From assembly GCA_029891345.1 (NCBI GenBank), contig CM056999.1, forward strand, positions 28,989,418 to 29,053,417: a stretch of DNA of 64,000 bases, in the 5' to 3' direction. The notes below the pieces were generated by a model. That model searched no databases, was not told the DNA's origin, and was given only the letters and a program-made list of their open reading frames with translations. This document shows, in pieces, positions 55,235 to 64,000 of the stretch (position 1 is the stretch's first letter; every line of letters begins with the position of its first letter). Source of the stretch: Dryococelus australis. Taxonomy: Eukaryota > Arthropoda > Insecta > Phasmatodea > Phasmatidae. The position numbers were made by a program, and so were the translations under genes.

Positions 55235-55960
55235 TCCTAGGCCCAATTGTCGATGAAGAAGGGAGCCGCCCTACAGCGGAAAAGCTTCAATTAATTGAGG
55301 AATATGCCATTCCGACAATGCAGAAACAACTTCGAAAGTTTTTCGGACTTGCAAATTGGTTACATGAGTACATCCCAGAATTCGCTGTCGTCACCGCTCT
55401 GTTGACAGAGTTGATGTCACCGAATGTCCGCTTCCAGTGGACAACATGACAACAAGAAAGTTTCGAAGAATTGAAACTTAGTTTCTGGGAAAGTACTGTG
55501 CTCGCCTGCTACGACATGGCAACACATGTATACACGCAGAAAGATGCGAGCGAGACAGGAATAGGAGCCGTGTTATTCCAACTGACAGACGACGGAACGG
55601 GGAAGATCATTGACTTCGGGAGCGCGAAGTTAGGAGCTGAGGAACAAAGGTATGACGTAAACGATCACGAGTGTCTCGCAGTCGTTTGGATGCTGAAAAA
55701 GTACCACCAACTGTTGGAGTACAGGAGATACACGCTTCGAACGGACAACCACTGTTTGTTGTGGCTCCTCAACACCCAGGAAAGCCACAGTTAACTTGCC
55801 CGATGAGCCCTGTTATTACAAGCAGTCAATTTCGAGGTGCAACACATGGCTGGTGAGGACAATCAGTTCGCTGACAACATGTCCTGTTTACCCGAAGAAG
55901 CCATTGTGCGAGACAATGAAGAATGGAAAAGCATACTTTCACCCCCTCCCCACCCCCAAA
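55235..55960 (+). pseudogene. Gypsy RT thumb and RNase H
   Basis: It begins at ILGPIVDEEG, followed by IPTMQKQLRKFFGLANWL and HEYIPEFAVVTALLTELMSP. After one TGA at 55447 the frame 55471-55794 gives RNase H: TQKDASETGIGAVLFQ (first Asp), NDHECLAVVW (catalytic Glu) and LRTDNHCLLWLL (third Asp). All three acidic residues are present. After a stop the frame shifts, and FEVQHMAGEDNQFADNMSCL, the usual end of gypsy RNase H, follows. It would have degraded the RNA strand during reverse transcription. Confidence 0.85.
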
Positions 55961-56099
55961 AATGCAGCACACAAAGCCAGAACCGTAGAAACTTCTCTCT
56001 GTACAAACATTACCATTGTGCCAACTGCCTGCACAGTAGATGAACTCAGGGATAATGTGATAATTAAGCAAAATACTTGCCCTACTATCCACGAGAAGT

Positions 56100-57530
56100 G
56101 CGCCGAATGGGGATTGGAAAAGTGGCATGTAGTCAATGACTGCCTTGAATCACGTGCAAATGTAAACAGTGATGTGTGATATGTTGATGTACCACCTGTC
56201 ACACTGAAGCTGTACTCTGTTACATGCATGAACACCAACTTGCAGGACATCCAGGTGCAAATCAGACAAAGTGGAATATTATCAGGTATTTTCACTGGCA
56301 GGGAGTAGCCATACGCACTAGAGCTTTCGTGCGTAAATGTCATAAATGTAACCACTTCAAGAGCAGATGCCAAGACAGCGTACATCAACAGCATGCCCAC
56401 AAACCAAGCGAACCATTCGAAACAGTTCGCATATATCTGATGGGACCCTTTCCAAGAACATCCACTGGTAAGAGGTTTATTCTCGTCGTCATGGAGTTGT
56501 TTTCCCCCTGGATTGAAGAATATCCACTTTTGTATTCATGTGCATGCATAATTAAAAAACACTACACAAGTTTTTCACCCACTGCGGTTTCCCACACGTA
56601 CTGCTAAGTGACAATGGGACACAGTTCAAGGTACACATTTGGAGGGACTTGTGTACAAGATGGGGTGTAAAGCACCATATAACAGTGATTAAACCACCCA
56701 CATACAAATAATACAGAGAGAAGGAAACAGGATTTGGAAACCCAGTTGGTGATAACCATGTGTCCTGGGCCGAGTATTTACCTGCAGCTTATATTTTACA
56801 CTCCGCAACAAAGTGAACGAGGCAATCGGGAAAACACCAGCCCAGCTGCTCCAAGGATACGACCCGCCCCCCCCCCCCCGCGGGAGAGTTCAACAGCAGG
56901 ACGAGGGAGCACGCCAGTATGTGCACGTACATAGACTTGTTGACCTGGTTACAGTGGGTGGAGTAGGGGTGGGAGTCGATGTCGACACCTACGTGGGCAG
57001 GTTATGTATCTGTTGCTCCTGCACTTCTCATATTCCCATCTCTTTTGCTTCCTTCCTGCTTTACCCTCCAGCAGGGTCGGTGGTGCAGTCATTGAGATGC
57101 CAGAGGATAATGACACTGAAGACAGCAAGGTAGTGAACCACCTGAGGACAGCGAGGATCGCCAAGTGAGTGTTTCCCTTGGTAGCATCGCACCACCAGTA
57201 GAAGGCCGCCATTCCACAATGATGGAAAGCAGTAGTGACGAGTCGGCAGCGGAGGAACTTTCCTCACCGCCCTGCCACTCAACACGTGCTCACCGAGCAC
57301 AGCCATGCCACATGGGTAATGTGCGACCAAGCCCTTGTGACCGCAGCAACTCGCAAGATGCCACTGCCCTCTCGAAGACAGCGTCCACTCCCACCTCTAA
57401 CACCACAACAGCACGGCGGCTACAGCATGTAACCACGTGGGATTTTGAAGCCAGTGATTTATTGCTGCTAGAGACTGCAGTCGCCGAGATAACTGCCTTC
57501 GAAGAGGGGCACAATTGACTTGTACCATCA
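56100..57530 (+). pseudogene. Gypsy integrase and Pol C-terminal tail
   Basis: The zinc-binding region is MHEHQLAGHPGANQTKWNII with FVRKCHKCNHFK (HHCC complete). The core begins at PFETVRIYLMGPFPRTSTGK, where the first Asp (LDLMGP in relatives) is Tyr. The second motif, LLSDNGTQFKVHIWRD, is in a different frame at about 56605. NEAIGKTPAQLLQGYDP (about 56815) lies before a C13 run at 56867-56879. The tail, 57165-57518, is Ser/Thr-rich (MMESSSDESAAEELSSPPCH) and resembles the tail of relic 3 at 62020-62493. Frameshifts and a lost catalytic Asp make it inactive. Confidence 0.8.
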
Positions 57531-58207
57531 GCATCAGCATCAGCCTGTTCTTCCCACCACAAGCACATCTGCCAGAGCATCTGCGACCACGTGCTACATC
57601 AGTGTGCCAATTTGCTTCCAATATGCCTATCTCAATGTATTAGTGCAGTGCAATCTAAGTGTATTTATGTTTTGTTTATATTTTTAATGGCCTTTTAAAT
57701 ATTGTTTCTTGTTTATAGAAATGATGCAGTGTGTTCGCCACATATGCACCGCAGCGACCACATGTCCTATCTTGTTTGTTTACATTTTAAGGGTATTATT
57801 TATGTGTGTCCTTCGTGTAATTTTTGTGTTAATGAAGTGTCAGGATTCCTGCACAAGGTGATTGCCATGCATACGAGCTGTGCACGGAATATTCATGCTG
57901 AGTTCAAGGGTAAATTATATTGGGTTTTCTTGTTGACAGTTGTTTTGTTATTTTTCAAGTACTATGGATATCATCTTTTGTTACTACCCAAGGGTCTAAT
58001 AAAATCGTTATGTTAAATAGAGATAAGTACGTGCACACAAATTGTGTACACATAATATTAAGTAGAACCCTGATTATTTAGTATTATATATTTTTCAATG
58101 TTGAAGTTGTAGTGTATTATGTTTGCTTTAAAGGCACTAAAGTCCATGGCCGTTCTCAGAGACATGACCTTATATTCTCGCCATAATTTTAAAGGATTTT
58201 GTGTATT
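57531..58207. other. 3' untranslated part of gypsy relic 2
   Basis: It contains a 104-codon plus-strand frame (57702-58016) with YVCPSCNFCVNEVSGFLHK and a hydrophobic stretch near its end. No domain is recognised. It may be a leftover env-like or chance frame. No clear polypurine tract is seen before the right LTR. Confidence 0.4.
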
Positions 58208-58642
58208 TTTATTCAGTGTTATGATTCTGTCCGTGTTTGTTATTGTTTTGGAGTGTGCCAAAGATAGCAAGGTAGCAATGTCATAGATTTCATAACATAG
58301 CCAAAGACCAGCCAACAGAGATTAGTGGCAGAGGCCACGTGCCTACCACATGGCCAAAGACTGTATCCACAGATATACACAAACATATCAGTAAAATTTC
58401 CAATTGACTTTATTTCCCTTAAATAATTTTATAAACCAATTGAACTGTTTTTATTATGTTAGTTTTATCAGATGTGTAACATTTCATCTTCATCCATGTT
58501 CATTGAAATATTTTTTACCCGAATAAGAGGAGTTTGTTTTGTCACTCAAGAAATAGCGGCTAAATGCCAATCCTGTACAGCCATGTTAGTAGTAGCATCT
58601 TCGCATATCGTGTAGTAGGTCGTGCATGAGGCCCGCTCCGGG
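58208..58642 (+). repeat. Right LTR of gypsy relic 2
   Basis: Direct repeat of 54812-55202. It includes about 45 bp (around ACTGTTTTTATTATGTTAGT) not in the left copy. Divergence between the LTRs is high, so insertion is old. Confidence 0.85.
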
Positions 58643-60600
58643 GTCTTCAACTTTTTGTTTTCTATCATGTAACTTCAATAGCTTAATATAATTTTAGTCG
58701 AAACATTAAATTTAATTTTCGCTGTACCAGAGCGTGCACCACTCCACTGTCCAGTCGGTGTGCTACACAGCTGGGTCTTAACTTATTATGTAAATCTGTT
58801 GTCGGCATTGAGCCATTTATTCTGTGTTAGAGTTCTCCGAGCTAAAGTGGAGATATAAATTGTTGTGCCTCATATACTAAATGAACATAATATCATAAAG
58901 GAGATATGTGAAAGTGTTATTTATTGGTCGGCCTGACCATGTAATATTTTTCTAGCGTTAAATGATTTCTCTACAAGTGTTTACAGCATTGGGTGGCTGA
59001 AACAAACCACGACTATCTTAGTGGTGTATAAGGGAGACCGACAGCCCTTACTATCCTAGGTCTTACTGGATAGAGTTCTTCAAGACTTCAAATTCTCTCT
59101 GGAACAGGAATTTCTACCACAGGAATGACGTTGGAACATCGAGGGGAGGCCCCGTGGCCTTATGCCTTCATGACACCAAAGAATCTTGTGCTCTACACTA
59201 GCACCCAAACCTGGTAGAATTAAGCCTATTTTCAATCCAGCTAACCTAACCTGCAAACCCTCCTCTGTTCCAAAACCACCACCACATCAGTTCCTTATGA
59301 AGGCCACAGCAGATTCCTCTTCTATTTCCTGCTAGTTCTGTTCTTAAGTACACCTGTTTCTAATGACCTCGCTGTTGACAAGACAAAACCAACTAAATAA
59401 AAGGCCAACTGATAACAGACTTGTTTGTTCAGAGTGTAATTCCATTTAGTGATAAAACTGGCATAATGGGTTACATAACTTCACTGTGCTTATTCGCAAG
59501 TATTCCACTGAGCGAACATGAATCCACAGTGCACAGTATTTTATTTTTATTTATTAATGTCTAAGAGGTTCAGTTAGCTATGGTCACCTTCTCTCCCTAG
59601 GTTATCACAACTTAATGGTTCACACACCTATACAGTGAAAATGAAATGTTAGTTGTTATTATTAAAATGAATACTCTCTAATTAATACATGACATGTCTA
59701 ATATAAGTATCACATTTGGATCAAATTTCAACCTGTAGAAGGAGCATAATGTATAGCATGTATCTTTCCAAGTGCCCTTTCCACACACTGCACTATCGTA
59801 GGCATAAAATTGTGTAACAGAAACTGCACATGTTTGTCGTAATTGTTTTATTCGCCATCAGTTTCTTTTCTATACCTTCATATGTGAATATTATCATAAT
59901 TGCAGTCTGACAATGTGCTTACTAAATGTTAAATAAGGGAAATATACTGGAATTCGGAATGACCATACATCACACACGTGCCTGCCCCCATCCTCACCAC
60001 CCTCGTTTTCTTTCAAGAGGGCCACCAAACTGAATGAACACATACTAAGTACACGATATTCAAGAGTATTCTCTCAAAAAAAGAAAATTTTATTCCTGCA
60101 TAAATTAAAATCTATAATTAGGTAACCTTTTTGAGAAATATCTATTGATAGAAGTTTCACAGTGTGTTGTAATGTGATACAATTATATCTTCCGGGGATT
60201 ACAATCAGTGCATGTGTTAATTAAAATTAATTGTTACTAGTGTAAGAGGGGGTGACTTTGTGACTGGCCATCATCACATCAAAACTTTGCTACAATACTC
60301 GATCACGAATAATGAGGCCGAGAGGCATCAAGAATAAATAACACCAACGATCAAATTTATTAATTTACCAAACCCTCATATAAAGCAATTATATGACAAA
60401 TTTCCACTATAACCCGGAGTGCTCTAATACAGGAAAAATGGTGCGAACACCAACAAGTGATTTACATGTACATTACATACCAGTCACAGACAAACAAACT
60501 GGGTAGTGGAGTGACATGCTTCCCAGATGAAAAATTAACTTAAAATGTTGCTGAGTATAAAAATGGCTATTGATATACTACTTGGTTAGGCAAAAACATG
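58643..60600. other. No gene recognised
   Basis: Mixed sequence without recognisable coding content. Confidence 0.45.
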
Positions 60601-60604
60601 AAGG

Positions 60605-60682
60605 TCCAGTTGGGATATGAACCGTACTTCCGCTCGACAGTGAGGTGATGATGCGACTAACTGGGCAATGGCGCACAGCCCT
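60605..60682 (-). repeat. tRNA-like sequence
   Basis: Minus strand: A box TTGCCCAGTTAGTCGCATCA and B box GTACGGTTCATATCCC. The ends GTGCGCCA and GTCCAGTTGG do not pair convincingly. A pseudo-tRNA or SINE head is likely. Confidence 0.5.
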
Positions 60683-61920
60683 CTCACTTGCTGTCCATTC
60701 ATGGCGGGAAATAAAATTCTGTTATTAACAATGTTTTACTGTATATAAATAAAACTACTGATTGCATACGATTCATAATGAAGTGAAATATTGGGCAAGC
60801 GCTTACAGAACACTCATAAAATTACTAAAGGCAATATAAAATACCAAAACATGTGTGACTTGTGACATGAAACTGAAAGTGTGTTTAATGTAGAAAGTAT
60901 TCTTGTTCTCCAACTTGGTGTGCATTATGTGTCTTAATTACTAAATTTCTTTTCTGGCCTTTTATCTCAGTTCTACAATTTAATATTGTAGATTATGCTG
61001 TTAAAACTGAAAAGCATTGAAACAATATGCAAATATAAACATGAAAAAAGTAGGATTTACTTTACCACGTGCTCAAGTCTTAAGTTGGTATTTTTACACT
61101 CAAGTATTCCTAACCTCTTGGTTGTTGTCCTTGTACTGTTCTAAGTACTACCTAATTAATGGTCACTACTGGCTCAGTACTATTTTCTTATCACATTTGA
61201 CAAATTGAAGGTTTGTGTATGAATTTCATATTAAATAAAATTACTACAAATTAAAATAAGACCTGCTTTATAGCACAGTGATATGTGGGATTCAATAAAG
61301 ATGTGAAGCGTATTTCATGCACAACACATGCAATACAACTCACTGTAATAATAACAAAAACCATCTTAAAAATTAATACACATACACTGAACACTGGTTA
61401 TCACATGGCGTTGGTATTTGGACTCCCTTACCATACATGTGTATGTTAAGTGACGTCTCGTGCACATCGTGAATTGTTCACTACGATTAGGAACACATTA
61501 TACATTGATTTAACACATTTAGTATTGTAAATATTACACTTCAGAACATAACAATACCCTTTGAAAATGTATGACGGCATATAGAACATGGCATACTGGT
61601 GTGTCAACACATATTCCTAACCTCAATTCACAGGTTAGTTACACACTGTGATTTGAACTTGGATGTAAACAAATAAATTTAACCCTGCAAAAACACTCAC
61701 TCTACTTTACACGTAGCAGACAAGTAAAAATCACTACAACAAAATATTACACTTTACTTAACAACACACATTTACACACACCACTGATGCAGTCGAGGAG
61801 CTAAGGAACTATACGCTTGACGTAATTGCTGCACTGTAACTGCTTCTTGGTGCATGTGGGTAGTGTATGAGGCGAACGAGGTGAACGGGATAAGATTAGG
61901 AAAGCATGGCACACGTTAAA
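60683..61920. other. No gene recognised; may include the 3' LTR of gypsy relic 3
   Basis: If relic 3 kept its 3' LTR it should lie here, since its coding strand is minus. Without the other LTR in the window it cannot be delimited. Confidence 0.35.
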
Positions 61921-61942
61921 TGCCCCCTCCCTTTTTAAGCCC
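61921..61942 (-). other. Polypurine-tract-like sequence of gypsy relic 3
   Basis: Minus strand AAAAAGGGAGGGGGCA, some 80 bp downstream of the Pol stop, fits the plus-strand primer tract that precedes a 3' LTR. Confidence 0.45.
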
Positions 61943-62019
61943 TTCACTCATCGCAGCTTCATCCTCACATTTGGCAACATATTTCTAGCTGGTGAAGTAG
62001 TTGGCGTGGGCGTCGTAGG

Positions 62020-62493
62020 CTATTGTTGACGTGATGCCTTGGAGTACACTCTTGCTGTCATTGCTGGCAGTTGCATGTTGATGGCAGCGTTGTGTATCGG
62101 TGAATATGGGCACACCATGAGCATTGCGTTCTGCAGGGGATGAAACCACTTGGAGCATCGTGGGGGGGAGAAATGCTCATTATCAGGCGAGGCTGTTACC
62201 TGATGATCCTGGTTGTCACTACTGACATCATAAGGCGATGATGGCTGAATATTACGGAATGATACATGGCTGTCAGCTGCGCTGTAACGTGTCGGAGCCC
62301 TTGTAAACACAGTAGCCTTGGGTGTCTCGGCAGTGAGCGATGCAGGTGCGGCGTAATTTCTGCGATGGGTGATCGCAATGTTATTGTTTACAGTTTGCAC
62401 CGGCTCGGCCTCCTCAATGTTTACATCGAGTCCAGGCTCAGTACAAGTGTTTGTTGAACGGAGTACATCTCGATGAAGATTACTGTGCATCAT
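62020..62493 (-). pseudogene. Gypsy relic 3 Pol C-terminal tail
   Basis: The minus-strand frame of 157 codons is rich in Ser, Pro, Thr and Asn (for example SPYDVSSDNQDHQVTASPDN). It occupies the place of the variable tail after integrase. It has no catalytic motif. Confidence 0.5.
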
Positions 62494-62539
62494 GGACTCA
62501 TGTGCACATTGTAATTTGAATCACCCATGACTTGCATGA

Positions 62540-63391
62540 TCACATATGGCCCACTCCATTTTTCGGCAAATCCGGCACAGAATCCCTTTTGTCCGGCAGA
62601 TTGTGAATAAGAACAAACATAAACACGTTGACCCACATGTAGCGGCAGTGGTAGTCGTGAAGTTGTTGGTAGCTAGCGGGCCATGTAGCGATGTTAGTAT
62701 TCCCGTGCTTCTTGTATTGTGCTCTCTCTCCTCTCATCTCTGTTGATATTTTGTTCTTACTCCACACGTCACTGCCTTGAAGTAACTGTGCGGGGGTTTT
62801 CCCTGTTGCTTCGTTGGTCCTTCTCCTCAATCTAAACAATTTGGCGCGTTCCGCCCAGAAATTCTGTTGTTCTCCCACCCGCAGTCGCAGTTTGATGTCG
62901 AACTACCCACTTTGTGCAGAATTCTCCCCACGCCTTTCCGATGAATTGAGTACTGTTGTCTGTTAGTAATGTTCGGGGATATCCCCAATGGGAGAAGATT
63001 TCGATTTCCACCACTCTTCCTACTGTTCTGGCCCATGCGCTTGATCTGGCCCATGCCTCAGTCCAGCGGGAGAAAAATCTATTACGACCACAATAAACCT
63101 CTTTCCGGTCACAGTGAGTGGATAGGGGCTCATTAAATTTAGTGCCACTGTCTCAAAGAGTTCAGTTGATATCCGTGGCTGTTGCTGCTAGTTGCAGTCT
63201 GTTCGCCTGCTCTTGTACCGATTACACGTGACACATTCACGTACGAATTTATGTACTTTTGCGGACATAACTGGCCAATAAAAATAGCGGAGGACATTTT
63301 TATTTGTTTGGGCAGTTTCCTGGTGTCCATTGAGGTTGTGTGTATGTCTGTAGTCCAAATTGTTTTTGCGGGCTGTGGCCAGTATGAACAA
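62540..63391 (-). pseudogene. Gypsy relic 3 integrase
   Basis: The zinc domain is HNLNGHQETAQTNKNVLRYF followed by FVRECVTCNRYKSR, with both His and both Cys present. The core starts at FETVALNLMSPYPLTVTGKR, where the first catalytic Asp is Asn. IFSHWGYPRTLLTDNSTQFI carries the second Asp in TDNSTQF. The third region is damaged. NEATGKTPAQLLQGSDVW at about 62780 begins the C-terminal part, and YMWVNVFMFV follows in that frame (62540-62878). Frame changes occur near 63140 and 62860. Confidence 0.8.
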
Positions 63392-63478
63392 ACGCTACAT
63401 GTCACTGTTTACTTCAGCATGGGACTCAACATGTTTGAAGGTTTCTTTTAGTTGCTTAAATCTTCTTTGTTGTTCCGC

Positions 63479-63961
63479 CTACCATTTGAAGCAATTGGAT
63501 AGTGACATCAAGGTAGTGAGAGGGGCGGTGATGAGGGCAAAGTCCAAAATATTTTCTCGTGCCCAGTTTACAAGGCCATAAAACTTCCTTACTTGCTTCC
63601 TAGTTGTAGGCATCAGGTATTCTTCTATCAACTTCAGCTGTTTTGGGAGCAAGCATGATGGTGGAACTGTAAGTGTTCTCAGACAGATCAATCACCCCTT
63701 CCTCCAACATTTCAGAGATATGTGTCTCCATGATTCTCCATTGATGCGGGAGTATCTTCGGGGGCTGTCATAGACAGATTTGTCTATCTTATGGTAGGCT
63801 ACAGTTTTACGGCTTAATGGGTCTGCTACAGTGAAAACATCCTTTCGTTTATTCAAAATCCTTTGCATTCCCTCACGGTACTCGGTTGGCATGGTGTTAT
63901 CCAGGCTGTCCAATGATACTGCTGGTGACTTCCCAGCTGTTCGGGGTTCCAGATTGTACAC
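63479..63961 (-). pseudogene. Gypsy relic 3 RT fragments joined across a deletion
   Basis: Linker frame 63692-63961 (MYNLEPRTAGKSPA, ILNKRKDVF) is almost the same in layout as relic 1 at 29926-30198. In a shifted frame HISEMLEEGVIDLSENT is the start of the RT fingers. Near 63650 this joins directly to KQLKLIEEYLMPTTRKQVRK and FYGLVNWARENILDFALITA, the RT thumb. The whole palm with the YxDD site is deleted. RNase H is deleted between about 63479 and 63430. Confidence 0.8.
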
Positions 63962-64000
63962 TGTGCGGGGTTCCTTTCTCCCAAAATTTATACATTGTGC

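Larger units (their letters stand above)
54812..58642 (+). mobile_element. Ty3/gypsy relic 2 with two LTRs
   Basis: Two diverged direct repeats of about 390 and 435 bp enclose RNase H and integrase coding. Gag, protease and the reverse transcriptase palm are missing. The internal part starts only some 40 bp after the left LTR, in the RT thumb. No clear target duplication or primer site is visible. Confidence 0.82.
61921..64000 (-). mobile_element. Ty3/gypsy relic 3, internally deleted, continues past the window
   Basis: Minus strand: linker and first part of RT (63961-63650), RT thumb (63650-63479), integrase (63391-62540) and Pol tail (62493-62020). RT palm and RNase H are missing. The Pol linker, KTPAQLLQG motif and Ser-rich tail resemble those of relics 1 and 2, so the three belong to related gypsy families. 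Confidence 0.82.

Noticed and set aside
55939-56400. 153-codon minus-strand frame
   Set aside because: Antisense to the gypsy relic 2 integrase region.
57702-58016. Env-like gene of gypsy relic 2
   Set aside because: A hydrophobic stretch and a CxxC are present, but no signal peptide, cleavage site or family motif is visible.

Overview
This window is eukaryotic and almost entirely non-coding or repeat-derived. AT-rich DNA, tRNA-headed SINE-like elements, Tc1/mariner, hAT, Mutator-like and Ty3/gypsy remnants, introns with GT...AG borders and an arthropod-type initiator (TCAGTT) all point to an insect with a large, transposon-rich genome, possibly a polyneopteran; the order is an inference. 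No complete host gene is visible. Three short stretches (12147-12213 plus, 27482-27717 minus, 39232-39377 minus) look like single exons of unrecognised genes. Every other recognisable reading frame belongs to a mobile element or an integrated virus-like element, and all are broken.

Layout. 1-2880: degenerate tandem arrays, including a 2.1 kb strand-asymmetric G/T-rich array. 3140-4560: a SINE, a possible zinc-knuckle fragment and a CpG-rich patch. 5116-7330: hAT element with a TTF zinc finger. 8145-9235: tRNA-like sequences and a 61-bp tandem array. 9394-10720: Tc1-like element with inverted ends and TA duplication. 12104-12213: candidate promoter and first exon. 12.2-19.9 kb: AT-rich sequence with a long inverted repeat (14.83-16.58 kb) and a 242-bp tandem duplication. 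19.925-26.61 kb: very large, old inverted repeat around a simple-repeat spacer. 27.48-31.39 kb: minus-strand Ty3/gypsy gag-protease-RT-RNase H-integrase relic. 31.40-36.25 kb: Polinton/adintovirus-like relic with protein-primed DNA polymerase B, a penton-like minor capsid protein, an A32/FtsK-like packaging ATPase and a matrix metalloproteinase. 38.31-39.05 kb: short mariner-like element. 39.92-41.33 and 46.90-47.76 kb: related foldback elements. 42.0-44.83 kb: intron-containing Mutator-like transposase/YqaJ nuclease relic. 48.9-52.34 kb: second hAT relic, split by a 1.7 kb insertion. 54.55-54.80 kb: Bro-N viral fragment. 54.81-58.64 kb: plus-strand gypsy element with both LTRs and an internal deletion. 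61.9-64.0 kb: third gypsy element, minus strand, running off the window.

The most notable content is the virus-like block. Its genes are compact, intronless and AT-rich, and they carry the signature motifs of the Polinton/adintovirus replication and packaging module. A secreted metalloproteinase with hemopexin repeats lies in the same block and has been split by a 240-bp MITE. Two further copies of that MITE occur in the window, and one of them has a matching empty site in the opposite arm of the 19.9-26.6 kb inverted repeat, which supports its mobility.
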